DNA of 64,000 bases from Sphingobacterium detergens (lineage in GTDB: Bacteria; Bacteroidota; Bacteroidia; Sphingobacteriales; Sphingobacteriaceae), in assembly GCF_003610355.1 (NCBI RefSeq), contig NZ_RAPY01000007.1:1-64000 (forward strand), read 5' to 3'. Positions 34,992 through 43,508 of this stretch are shown here, piece by piece (the first letter of the stretch is position 1; each line of letters begins with the position of its first letter). A program made the position numbers and the translations under genes. The notes beneath the pieces are model-generated. The model was not told the origin of the DNA and did not search any database. It saw only the letters and a list, made by a program, of their open reading frames with translations.

Positions 34992-36005
34992 CTAAAAGCC
35001 AACGCTCTTTAAATTTAATCCTGTACGCTCATTCAATCCGAACATTAAGTTCATATTTTGCACGGCTTGTCCAGATGCTCCTTTCAACAAATTATCTGTA
35101 GCATTTAAGATCAGCAACTTATTTCCATGTTTCTCCAAATGGATAATACTTTTATTGGTATTTACAACTTGTTTGAGGTCGATATTGCTGCGGCTAACGT
35201 GCGTAAATGGATGTGTTGCATAATACGCTTCGTACAACTCGTAAGCTTGTTCCTCCGTCAAATCGGAGTCTACATAAATCGCTGAGAAAATTCCCCTTGC
35301 AAAATCACCACGCTGTGGAACGAAATTTATCTTTTCAGCAGCCCGCGCTAACAACGAATCACCAGATGCTGGTAAAAATCCATTTTGCAATTGATCCAAG
35401 GACTCCGAAATTTCCTGTAGGTGTTGGTGTTCAAAAGACTTGTATGCAGAAAGATTGTTGTTACGCCAAGAGAAGTGCGTGGTCGCCCCAGGCTTCTGTC
35501 CGGCACCAGTAGATCCCGTCGTTGCATTGACATGAATCTGATCAGGTAATAAGCGCTTGCTCGCCAATGGCAATAATGCCAATTGAATATTGGTGGCAAA
35601 ACAACCCGGATTGGCGATATACTGTGCAGATCTGATCGCTTCCTTGTTTAGTTCTGGAAGTCCATATACAAACTGCTGTCCTTGATACATTGTATTTGCC
35701 CGAAGACGATAATCCTGCGAAAGGTCAATAATCTTTACAGCTGATGCTACCGGATTTGCGTCTAAAAACTTACGTGCATCACCATGTCCTACACATAGAA
35801 ACAAGACGTCAATATCGCTATGAAAGTCAGAAGAGAAGGTCAGTTCTGTATCACCAAACAGATCATTGTGAACTTCATATAATTTGTTTCCTGCGTTAGA
35901 TGCACTATTAGCAAACACAATCTCTACTTCAGGATGATAAATCAATACCCGCAATAATTCTCCACCAGTATATCCTGCTGAACCAACGATTCCTACTTTT
36001 ATCAT
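34992..36005 (-). CDS. argC: N-acetyl-gamma-glutamyl-phosphate reductase
   Basis: NADPH-dependent step of ornithine synthesis from acyl-glutamyl phosphate. The 337-residue protein has the N-terminal dinucleotide motif GIVGSAGYTGGELLR and the catalytic Cys135 in NPGCFATNIQLALLP, plus GSTGAGQKP. Bacteroidota ArgC works on acetyl or succinyl derivatives depending on the species, which I cannot decide here. argG lies 80 nt upstream in the same direction with a hairpin repeat between them. Confidence 0.92.
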   Translation of the reverse strand: MIKVGIVGSAGYTGGELLRVLIYHPEVEIVFANSASNAGNKLYEVHNDLFGDTELTFSSDFHSDIDVLFLCVGHGDARKFLDANPVASAVKIIDLSQDYRLRANTMYQGQQFVYGLPELNKEAIRSAQYIANPGCFATNIQLALLPLASKRLLPDQIHVNATTGSTGAGQKPGATTHFSWRNNNLSAYKSFEHQHLQEISESLDQLQNGFLPASGDSLLARAAEKINFVPQRGDFARGIFSAIYVDSDLTEEQAYELYEAYYATHPFTHVSRSNIDLKQVVNTNKSIIHLEKHGNKLLILNATDNLLKGASGQAVQNMNLMFGLNERTGLNLKSVGF

Positions 36006-36084
36006 ATTTTTATTTCGTATTGAGTAGCTAGTATTAAGAAGTTACTTCTGCAAGCCTCTGGCTTACAGAAGTATCCTTATTCCT
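36006..36084. repeat. Dispersed repeat copy between argG and argC
   Basis: Next to the argC start: GTATTGAGTAGCTAGTATTAAG, then a hairpin TACTTCTG-C-AAGCC / GGCTT-A-CAGAAGTA (36043-36073) with one mismatched pair. Sits inside the operon, so it could slow RNA decay or pause transcription between argG and argC. Same layout as the copies before topB and the sigma gene, with the longest stem here. Confidence 0.6.
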
Positions 36085-37269
36085 TTATTTTTGATTTACT
36101 TTATGCCAGATAATAGTCTGGTTTCCGAAAATTTTAGAGAAACCTTTCACATCATCACCCGTATAGCCTTTATTCATCTCACCGTAGCTACCGAATTTAT
36201 TGGACATTAAATCGTGCTCTGACTCAATACCAATCACAACAAAACGATAAGGATGTAATTCAACAATCACACGGCCCGTTACAGTGTCTTGTGAAGACTG
36301 TAAGAATGCTTCAATATCGCGCATCACAGGATCGTGCATCTGTCCTTCGTGCATATAATTTCCATAGAAAGCAGCGATTTGATCTTTCCAAGATAATTGC
36401 CATTTAGTCAGCGTATGTTTTTCCAAGGTGTGGTGTGCCTTAATTAAAATCACTGAAGCTGCGGCTTCAAAACCTACACGACCTTTGATACCAATAATTG
36501 TATCACCTACGTGAATATCACGACCGATGCCATAAGGTTGCGCAATAGCCTGCAATTCCTGAATGACTTTCACAGATGCCATTTTCTCTCCGTTTAAAGC
36601 AACTGGCTCACCTTTTTCAAAATCTATCGTGATCTGTTGGGGCTCTGAAGAAGTCACTGGCGTTGGCCATGCCGATTCCGGTAAATATTGATTGGATGTC
36701 AATGTTTCTGCTCCACCGACGGAAGTACCCCAAAGACCTTTATTGATCGAATACTTGGCTTTTTCTGCTGAATATTCAACACCATGTTTATTCAAGTATT
36801 CTATTTCCGCTTCACGGGATAACTGTAAATCACGAATAGGTGTAATAATTTCAACGCCTGGAATCAAGGTTTGGAAAATCATGTCAAAACGTACCTGGTC
36901 ATTTCCAGCACCAGTAGAACCATGTGCCACACATTCAGCTCCGATTTTCTTCGCATAGTTTGCAATGGCAGTAGCCTGACATACACGTTCAGCGGATACT
37001 GACAATGGGTATGTTGCATTTTTCAACACGTTACCAAAGATCAAGTATTTAATAGTTTCGCGGTAATAGTCTGCTGTTTCGTCAATCGCTGTATGTGATT
37101 TCACGCCTAATGCATAAGCACGTGCTTCAATATTCTTCAATTCTTCATCCGAAAAACCACCTGTATTTACGACGACGGAATGAACCTCTAAACCTAAATC
37201 TTGCGTCAGATAAATACAACAAAACGAAGTATCTAATCCTCCGCTGAATGCTAAAACTACTTTTTTCAT
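36085..37269 (-). CDS. argG: Argininosuccinate synthase
   Basis: Joins citrulline and aspartate using ATP to make argininosuccinate. The 394-residue protein has the pyrophosphatase-type ATP motif AFSGGLDTSFC at the N-terminus, and HGSTGAGNDQVRF. Its partner lyase gene argH is elsewhere in the window. The operon order GNAT, argG, argC is usual in Bacteroidota, but argD, argF, argB and argE that often follow are missing here. Confidence 0.94.
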   Translation of the reverse strand: MKKVVLAFSGGLDTSFCCIYLTQDLGLEVHSVVVNTGGFSDEELKNIEARAYALGVKSHTAIDETADYYRETIKYLIFGNVLKNATYPLSVSAERVCQATAIANYAKKIGAECVAHGSTGAGNDQVRFDMIFQTLIPGVEIITPIRDLQLSREAEIEYLNKHGVEYSAEKAKYSINKGLWGTSVGGAETLTSNQYLPESAWPTPVTSSEPQQITIDFEKGEPVALNGEKMASVKVIQELQAIAQPYGIGRDIHVGDTIIGIKGRVGFEAAASVILIKAHHTLEKHTLTKWQLSWKDQIAAFYGNYMHEGQMHDPVMRDIEAFLQSSQDTVTGRVIVELHPYRFVVIGIESEHDLMSNKFGSYGEMNKGYTGDDVKGFSKIFGNQTIIWHKVNQK

Positions 37270-37411
37270 TGAGATAAATTGTTTTTAATGTGGTGAAACG
37301 ATTATGAACCAATCCGGTTCTATTCAAACCTTAAATTGACCGTTTCATCCCCTGTTCATTATTTATTTTCAATGGCTGCTACGCCAGTTGACATGCTATG
37401 TATGATTCTTA

Positions 37412-38128
37412 TTAAAATCCTTTGGCAACTTTATTATGCTTTGGAAAATTGACCGCAATAAATTTATTTGCCGACTTCCAAAACTTTGCCTGTATACGTT
37501 TTAATAACGATTGTTTTTGTGTGATTCTTTCCAAACGCTCCTTTGCCTCATGCTTGCGCTGAATCTTTTCTCTCAGTTCACGTTCTTTTTCTTCTGGATC
37601 CCAAAGCATAGCGGTACACATGCAATTCTTACGATCTTTGCTCATTAAAATCTCGTAATTAACACAGCTCTGGCATCCTTTCCAAAATTCGTCATCGGTC
37701 GTCAATTCTGAATAAGGTACTGGCTCGTATCCCAGCTCTGAATTAATTTTCATGACTGCAAAACCCGTGGTCAGACCAAATATCTTCGCTTTGGGATATT
37801 GCTCACGAGACAAATCAAACACCCTTTTCTTAATGGCCTTTGCCAAACCAACTTTTCGAAATTCGGGATTGACAATAAGTCCTGAATTTGCGACGTAATC
37901 GCCGTGGCCCCAAGTTTCAATATAGCAAAACCCTGCCCATCGACCGTCTTTATGCAAAGCAATCACTGCTTTACCTTCATTCATTTTCTTGGCAACATAC
38001 TCTGGTTTACGACGTGCAATACCAGTACCACGAGCCTTTGCAGACTCGAACATTTCGTTGCAAATAACCTCCGCATAGTGCGCATGCTCAGGCTTAGCTG
38101 GAATAATTAAAAAATCTGATATAGTCAT
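37412..38128 (-). CDS. GNAT acyltransferase at the head of the arginine operon
   Basis: 238 residues with the GNAT fold in the first 150: HKDGRWAGFCYIETW, GLIVNPEFRKVGLAKAIKKRVFDL with the acyl-CoA-binding RKVGLAKA loop, and a following KIFGLTTGFAVMKIN. The C-terminal part has a cysteine pair CQSC and later CMC (about residues 165-195), which could hold a metal. As first gene before argG and argC it is a good candidate for the N-acyl-glutamate synthase of the pathway, a role argued for similar Bacteroidota genes. That is inference from context. Confidence 0.75.
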   Translation of the reverse strand: MTISDFLIIPAKPEHAHYAEVICNEMFESAKARGTGIARRKPEYVAKKMNEGKAVIALHKDGRWAGFCYIETWGHGDYVANSGLIVNPEFRKVGLAKAIKKRVFDLSREQYPKAKIFGLTTGFAVMKINSELGYEPVPYSELTTDDEFWKGCQSCVNYEILMSKDRKNCMCTAMLWDPEEKERELREKIQRKHEAKERLERITQKQSLLKRIQAKFWKSANKFIAVNFPKHNKVAKGF

Positions 38129-38201
38129 TGACTTACGACCCTAATAATAAAACAACAACTATTGCTGCGTTTTGTTACTGAATAAATAAAATAATGGATT
38201 C

Positions 38202-38228
38202 AAAAAACCATCGGACAATCATGGTTTT
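38202..38228 (-). terminator. Attenuator terminator before the arginine operon
   Basis: On the minus strand AAAACCAT (38228-38221) pairs with ATGGTTTT (38211-38204) around a 9-nt loop and ends in a U-run (38207-38202). It is 73 nt before the GNAT start and 26 nt after the leader peptide stop, where a termination decision would be made. Confidence 0.7.
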
Positions 38229-38242
38229 GCTTGGAAAGATTC

Positions 38243-38269
38243 ACTACCTCAAATCAAGCCCGAGGTAGT
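38243..38269 (-). promoter_or_regulatory. Leader hairpin overlapping the Arg codons
   Basis: ACTACCTC (minus strand, 38269-38262) pairs exactly with GAGGTAGT (38250-38243). The upstream arm covers the Leu, Pro and last Arg codons of the leader peptide, and the downstream arm lies after its stop, so a ribosome stalled at the Arg codons would change this fold. Confidence 0.65.
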
Positions 38270-38388
38270 ATGGGTCGTCGGAAGCGTAAAACAGGCATTT
38301 CTACGAAAATGAAAGCACAGAAGACCTTTCTCATAAACTTCTCAAAAGTTTGAGTATAAGAATAGTCGTTCTTTTTGCTCTGTTTCAT
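38254..38388 (-). CDS. Arginine-rich leader peptide of the argG operon
   Basis: 44 codons, or 14 if translation starts at the inner Met (38298), in which case the peptide is MPVLRFRRPILPRA. Four of the last ten codons are Arg (CGC, CGA, CGA and CGG), concentrated just before the stop. A promoter lies 25 nt upstream, the hairpin at 38243-38269 overlaps the Arg codons, and an intrinsic terminator follows before the GNAT-argG-argC genes. This is the layout of ribosome-mediated attenuation seen in trp, his and leu leaders. A full antiterminator is not obvious; GTTTTacGCTT in the coding part could pair with AAGCAAAAC, the start of the terminator stem. Confidence 0.6.
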   Translation of the reverse strand: MKQSKKNDYSYTQTFEKFMRKVFCAFIFVEMPVLRFRRPILPRA

Positions 38389-38420
38389 TTTTATTTCTCT
38401 GTCAATTGTTTCTGACGATG

Positions 38421-38454
38421 CAAATGTATAAAAATATTTTTTTCTTTTCCACAA
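38421..38454 (-). promoter_or_regulatory. Promoter of the arginine operon leader
   Basis: On the minus strand TTG (38454-38452) and TACATTTG (38428-38421) are 23 nt apart. Transcription would begin near 38413 and the 44-codon leader starts 25 nt later in an A-rich context. Confidence 0.6.
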
Positions 38455-38704
38455 TATTATCATGGATTTTTTGCAAAAATTAAAAAATTACAATCAAGCA
38501 TCAAAACCGCCCTGTAACCTTCATTTTCAAGCAATTAATCAACTATAACTGGGGCATGCCCACACACTACAACCGATATTAATTTGACAATAAAACTGAT
38601 AAAGGTTTAAGGCTTTGTCAATTGAAAAGCTGTGTTTTTTCTATGGGTTCGTTATTTTTAGACAAAAACGATACTTTTGTATACATCATTTAGAGGAAAA
38701 TAGC
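38455..38704. other. Intergenic region upstream of the leader promoter
   Basis: AT-rich, no gene on either strand. It contains a -7-like TACTTTTG at 38672-38679 for the small membrane gene that starts at 38705, without a good -33. Confidence 0.45.
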
Positions 38705-38968
38705 ATGTCACCGAGTTTAATTTTCTATATTATTTTTGCTGTACCCTATATCATCTTTATGTATTGGCTTGTCAAACAGGACAAACGTAAATATGCTTGG
38801 GGGCTTGCAATCATTACCATAGTTGCCATATTGGCGATCTACGTATCGCAGAAAGCAAGCAAAGTTGCGATGGACAACTATCAACAACATCAAATCGATT
38901 CTCGAGAAATCGAACGTGAAGAACGTTTACAAAAACAACAGGACAGCATTAATCATGCTCAACAATAA
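38705..38968 (+). CDS. Small membrane protein, two helices
   Basis: 87 residues with helices at about 3-20 and 30-48 and a charged, Gln-rich C-terminal tail (about 55-87) that looks like a short coiled coil. I do not recognise it. A -7 element (38672-38679) lies about 25 nt upstream of the ATG and a strong terminator follows. Confidence 0.65.
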   Translation: MSPSLIFYIIFAVPYIIFMYWLVKQDKRKYAWGLAIITIVAILAIYVSQKASKVAMDNYQQHQIDSREIEREERLQKQQDSINHAQQ

Positions 38969-38997
38969 AAAAGCGGCTTTTGCCGCTTTTTTATTGT
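38962..38997 (+). terminator. Strong terminator
   Basis: A perfect 16-bp stem (38962-38977 with 38982-38997) containing GCGGC and T-runs on both strands. It also serves the convergent oligopeptidase gene. Confidence 0.85.
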
Positions 38998-39014
38998 TGT
39001 CATCATATTCTATT

Positions 39015-41105
39015 TTAGCGGTTGATCCCTTCCAGTTTAAACAGAAAGGCATATTCCATCGCAATTTCTTTCAGATAGTCAAATCTGCCCGAGGCACCTC
39101 CATGTCCATAATCCATATCCGTCTTCAAGAGTAAAATGGAATTCCCGGTTTTGACCGTCCGTAATTTTGCTACCCATTTGGCGGGCTCAAAATATTGAAC
39201 CTGGCTATCGTGCAATCCCGTTGTAACCAGTAGATTTGGATATTCTTGTGGTTCGATATTCTCATAAGGTGAATAACTTTTCATATAAAAATAAGCATCA
39301 GATTCATTGGGATTGCCCCATTCATCATACTCATTCGTCGTTAATGGTATTGTCTCATCCAACATGGTATTCACAACATCCACAAATGGCACCTGTGCTA
39401 TAATACCCTGATACTGCGCTGCTGCAATATTCGCAACTACACCCATCAGAAGTCCTCCGGCACTGCCTCCTTGCGCATAAAGGTGGTCTGGCGATGTATA
39501 ACGCTGTTCAATAAGACACTTACCACAATCCACAAAATCATAAAAAGTATTCATTTTACGCATCATCTTCCCATCCTCATACCACAGACGCCCCATTTCT
39601 TCGCCCCCACGAATATGTGCCAATGCATATATAAAACCACGATCCAATAAACTCAAGCGATTGCTGGAAAAACTAGGATCCATAGAGGCTCCATAAGAAC
39701 CATAGGCATATTGCAATAAGGGAGCCGTGCCATCTAATTGAGTTCCCTCCTTATAAACAAGAGAAATAGGTACCCTTGCTCCATCCCTCGCCACGGCATA
39801 GATACGTTCAGTCTTATAGGCACTCTGATCATAGCCGCCCAAAACTTCCTGTTGTTTCAACAATGTTTTGCTGCGATCCCCCATATTATACTCATATACG
39901 GAACTAGGTGTTACCAATGAAGTATATCCATAACGCAGTTTTTCGGAATTATATTCAACATTTATCCCTGGATATACTGTATAGGCCACCTCTCCAAAAT
40001 CCAGATAATGCTGCTCTTGGCTGTTCAGGTCATAAATTGCCAACTGTGTCAATCCATCTTTTCGTTCAGCTATTGCCAAAAATGAACTGAATTCCTCAAT
40101 ATCGCTTACGAGGACATCTGGCCGATGCGCTATAAATATGGTCCAATGTTCCCGATCTGTTTTGTCCAATGGACATTGCATAATTCGGAAATTAATCGCA
40201 TCATCATTCGTCAATATTAAAAAACGATCTTGCAAAGGAACTATGGTATAAAGCACATCATTTCGGCGTGGTTGAAACACCTTAAAATCATTATTGGGAA
40301 GATCGGCATCCAACAACCATATTTCGGAGGACAGGGTACCTTCCGAACTGATAATAATGTATTTCCCATTTTTTGATTTACCAACTGCGATATAATTTGT
40401 GTTATCTTTTTCCTCATACACAGACACATCTGTGGAAACATCGGTTCCCAGTGTATGCCGCATAATTTTTTCACTCAGTAATGTGACCGGGTTCTTGGCT
40501 GTATAAAACAGGGTCTGGTTATCATTAGCCCAAATTGCAGCACCTTCTGTATTAGCGATCCGATCGGGATAGATCTCACCTGTCTCCAGATTCTTGATAT
40601 ATACCGCGTATTCCCTTCGGGAAACCGTATCCACACTAAAAGCCAGCAAGCGATTGTCAGGACTGATCGAAAAGCCTTTTGCTGCGTAATAGGCATAACC
40701 CTCTGCGAGATGATCTATATCCAATAATAGCTCTTCGTCAGCATCCAAGGTCCCTTTCTTACGGCAAAACTTGAAATATTGATTCCCTTCCTCTGTTCTA
40801 CTGTAATAATAGTAACCATTTTTAAAATAGGGTACCGACTCATCTTTTTCCTTGATACGGGATTTCATTTCCCGGAATAAGTCTCCCTGAAAAGATTCCG
40901 TCTCCTTTAACATCGCGGCAGTATAGGTATTCTCCGCAGTCAGATAGTCGATAACTTCTGCTGATCGTTGTCCTTTTTTGAAATAGTCAATCATCCAGTA
41001 ATAATCATCAATGACAGTATCTCCATGAATTTGTCTTTTGCGTGGATGTGCTGCTGCTATCGGGGCCAAAACTTCGGGCCACTGTATATTTTTGTTATCT
41101 TGCAT
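39015..41105 (-). CDS. ptrB: Oligopeptidase B (S9A serine peptidase)
   Basis: Cytoplasmic serine peptidase cutting short peptides after Arg or Lys. The 696-residue protein has a seven-bladed propeller-type N-terminal part (about 60-400) and a C-terminal alpha/beta hydrolase domain: GSYGASMDP, ALAHIRGGEEMG, the nucleophile Ser548 in GGSAGGLLMG, Asp633 in GLHDSQV and His668 in YGHGGASGR. There is no signal peptide. The size and YGHGG motif favour oligopeptidase B over prolyl oligopeptidase. Confidence 0.9.
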   Translation of the reverse strand: MQDNKNIQWPEVLAPIAAAHPRKRQIHGDTVIDDYYWMIDYFKKGQRSAEVIDYLTAENTYTAAMLKETESFQGDLFREMKSRIKEKDESVPYFKNGYYYYSRTEEGNQYFKFCRKKGTLDADEELLLDIDHLAEGYAYYAAKGFSISPDNRLLAFSVDTVSRREYAVYIKNLETGEIYPDRIANTEGAAIWANDNQTLFYTAKNPVTLLSEKIMRHTLGTDVSTDVSVYEEKDNTNYIAVGKSKNGKYIIISSEGTLSSEIWLLDADLPNNDFKVFQPRRNDVLYTIVPLQDRFLILTNDDAINFRIMQCPLDKTDREHWTIFIAHRPDVLVSDIEEFSSFLAIAERKDGLTQLAIYDLNSQEQHYLDFGEVAYTVYPGINVEYNSEKLRYGYTSLVTPSSVYEYNMGDRSKTLLKQQEVLGGYDQSAYKTERIYAVARDGARVPISLVYKEGTQLDGTAPLLQYAYGSYGASMDPSFSSNRLSLLDRGFIYALAHIRGGEEMGRLWYEDGKMMRKMNTFYDFVDCGKCLIEQRYTSPDHLYAQGGSAGGLLMGVVANIAAAQYQGIIAQVPFVDVVNTMLDETIPLTTNEYDEWGNPNESDAYFYMKSYSPYENIEPQEYPNLLVTTGLHDSQVQYFEPAKWVAKLRTVKTGNSILLLKTDMDYGHGGASGRFDYLKEIAMEYAFLFKLEGINR

Positions 41106-41398
41106 ATATTAATATGAATGCGCTAAATCTCTTTTTTAATAAAAACAAATACGACTTGTACTTTGCTATTCGTCATCACTCCCCAGAACATTGAATTTAA
41201 TGCATTTCTAGAGAAATAGCAAAACTATATATAAACAGGAATAGATCGACTGTAAATATCCCCTTCATTTTGATATATAGTATAAGCTGACCTATTCTGT
41301 ATCCTTCATTATCTATATAAAAAGTCACTTTTAATAAAAATTAACAATTCAACAGGGCCAATAATACTATATTTGCTACTGTGCTAGGAGAAAATTTT

Positions 41399-43024
41399 AT
41401 GAATTTAAAGAAATCACTATATCTGATTGCCTTGGGTGCTTTGCCGATGACCTCGTTTGCTCAGGCTGAGGCTGTTCCTCTGAATTGGTATAACTTAGAT
41501 TACAACACGGATGGTGTAATGGGTATCAGTACGGAGAAAGCGTATAAAACTTTATTAAAGGGGAAAAAATCAACACCTGTTATTGTCGGTGTATTAGACG
41601 GTGGTGTGGATGTTTCCCACGAAGATCTGAAGGATGTCGTTTGGATCAATACAAAAGACAGTGTTTCCAATGGGAAAGATGCTGATGGTAATGGCTATAT
41701 CAATGACAAATATGGCTGGAACTTTATTGGTAACGCCGATGGGAAAGATGTTCAATTTGACAATCTGGAATTAACACGACAATTGCGGATTTTAGACAAA
41801 AAATTCGCCCATGTCACCCCAACCACTGAGCTGAATGAAGCGGACAGAAAGGCTTTTTTGGCGTATCAAAAAATGGTGGCAAAATACAAGAATAAGCTCG
41901 AAGAAGCCAAAATGGGCCAATTTTCCTATGACGCTCTTAAACGCAACTTGGACGCTGTGGTTCGTGAAATTGGTAAAAAACCAGAGGAAATCACATTGGC
42001 CGATCTAGAGAACTTCAACCCAAAATCGAACAATCAACGTATCGCTCTGGGTTATGCAAAAGACGAAATTCAAACGAATGGCTTTGTCAAATTTTTTGAT
42101 GATATCACCGAGGGGGCGAAGTATTTCAACAATCAAGTTGACTACCATTTAAATAAAGAGTATGACTCCCGTCCCATTATTGGCGACAATTACGAGGATG
42201 CCTCCGAACGTCATTACGGAAATGCGGATGTAAAGGGACCTGACGCGCTCCATGGAAGTCATGTTGCGGGTATCATCGGCGCTAAACGCAACAATAATAT
42301 TGGTATAAACGGTGTCGCAGACAATGTCAGGATATTAACAGTACGTTTAGTTCCGGATGGCGATGAACGGGACAAAGATGTCGCAAATGCGATCCGTTAT
42401 GCAGTAGATAATGGAGCGAAAGTGCTCAACATGAGCTTCGGAAAAAGCTATTCACACAACAAGCAAACTGTGGATGATGCTGTTAAGTACGCTGAGTCCA
42501 AAGATGTTCTACTGGTACATGCTGCCGGAAATGATAGTGAGGATAATGATGTGGAACCCAATTTTCCAATGAAATACTATACGAATGCGAAGGGGGACAC
42601 CACAGGAATAGCAAATAACTGGATCACTGTTGGCGCAAGTGGTTTACATCCGGATAATGAACTTCTGGCAGATTTTTCCAATTATGGCAAAAAAACAGTT
42701 GATGTTTTTGCTCCCGGGGTTCGAATTAATTCCACTATTCCAGATTCAAAATATAAAGAAGAACAAGGTACAAGTATGGCTGCCCCTGTCGTTGCGGGAC
42801 TAGCAGCTATGATACGTTCTTATTACCCCAACCTCTCTGCAGCAGAAACCAAGCAGATCATTCTAGAATCTGTTGTAAAACCGGAACAAACGGTCCAGGT
42901 AAAAATTAGTGAAGAGGCTACAAAAACGGTCAGATTTGCGGATATTTCTGTAACTGGAGGGATTGTCAATGCATATAACGCCATCATAAAGGCCGAAGAA
43001 TTTAGTAGTAAAAAGAAAAAATAA
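41399..43024 (+). CDS. Secreted subtilisin-like protease (S8) with a large insertion
   Basis: 541 residues with a Sec signal peptide (about 1-22, ending FAQA). The catalytic triad is Asp67 in VLDGGVD, His285 in HGSHVAGIIGA and Ser459 in GTSMAAPVVAG; Asn of the oxyanion hole is in AAGND. The Asp-to-His distance is about 218 residues, much longer than in subtilisin, and is filled by a charged helical insertion (about 100-270) typical of a Bacteroidota subgroup. A short mature start without a classic propeptide follows the signal. A -7 element TATATTTG lies at 41368-41375. Confidence 0.88.
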   Translation: MNLKKSLYLIALGALPMTSFAQAEAVPLNWYNLDYNTDGVMGISTEKAYKTLLKGKKSTPVIVGVLDGGVDVSHEDLKDVVWINTKDSVSNGKDADGNGYINDKYGWNFIGNADGKDVQFDNLELTRQLRILDKKFAHVTPTTELNEADRKAFLAYQKMVAKYKNKLEEAKMGQFSYDALKRNLDAVVREIGKKPEEITLADLENFNPKSNNQRIALGYAKDEIQTNGFVKFFDDITEGAKYFNNQVDYHLNKEYDSRPIIGDNYEDASERHYGNADVKGPDALHGSHVAGIIGAKRNNNIGINGVADNVRILTVRLVPDGDERDKDVANAIRYAVDNGAKVLNMSFGKSYSHNKQTVDDAVKYAESKDVLLVHAAGNDSEDNDVEPNFPMKYYTNAKGDTTGIANNWITVGASGLHPDNELLADFSNYGKKTVDVFAPGVRINSTIPDSKYKEEQGTSMAAPVVAGLAAMIRSYYPNLSAAETKQIILESVVKPEQTVQVKISEEATKTVRFADISVTGGIVNAYNAIIKAEEFSSKKKK

Positions 43025-43101
43025 ATAATATTCTCATTTTTTGTATACCAAAATCATCTTTTGTCCGTTTAATTAATTAACTTACAGGGACAAAACTTAA
43101 G

Positions 43102-43299
43102 ATGCTTATGGTAGAAAACTTTACCCAATCAGAAAACGAAGTTCAAAATTTACTAACCCAAAACGAGAAGGTAATGACTGATGAGGATATAGAAAATGAA
43201 TTGAAGCTTCAATTACCCAAAATGTTGCTTAATCCAAGCAAGAAATGTATTGCGAATATCATGGCATATTCCAAACAAATGGAAAAAAGAAAGGCCTAA
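43102..43299 (+). CDS. Small acidic/helical hypothetical protein
   Basis: 65 residues, helical and amphipathic, with the conserved-looking tail LLNPSKKCIANIMAYSKQME. The gene has its own terminator that starts in the last codons, and starts 77 nt after the protease. I think it is real because of the terminator and coding-like composition, but I do not know the family. A second Met lies at 43108. Confidence 0.55.
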   Translation: MLMVENFTQSENEVQNLLTQNEKVMTDEDIENELKLQLPKMLLNPSKKCIANIMAYSKQMEKRKA

Positions 43300-43316
43300 T
43301 CTTGAGATTAGGCCTT
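43291..43316 (+). terminator. Terminator overlapping a stop codon
   Basis: AAGGCCTAATCT pairs perfectly with AGATTAGGCCTT; T residues follow. It includes the stop of the 65-residue gene. Confidence 0.75.
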
Positions 43317-43508
43317 ATTTATTGGAATACAAACGCCCTAGCGCTAAGTCGACAAATAGCATCTTAGCACTCCTAAAATAAGCTATGGATCTCTTGTTAT
43401 GCAAACGACTATCACGATCTATTTATACTGTAAAAAAATCAATTTGAAAAGTACTGAGTAAGCTGCAAGTTTTCTTTTTTAATGGAAATTTTGGCTAGTT
43501 TTGGAATG

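Noticed and set aside
43059..43095. TTTTGTCC / GGACAAAA inverted arms after the subtilase gene
   Set aside because: A 21-nt loop and no T-run; weak evidence for a terminator.
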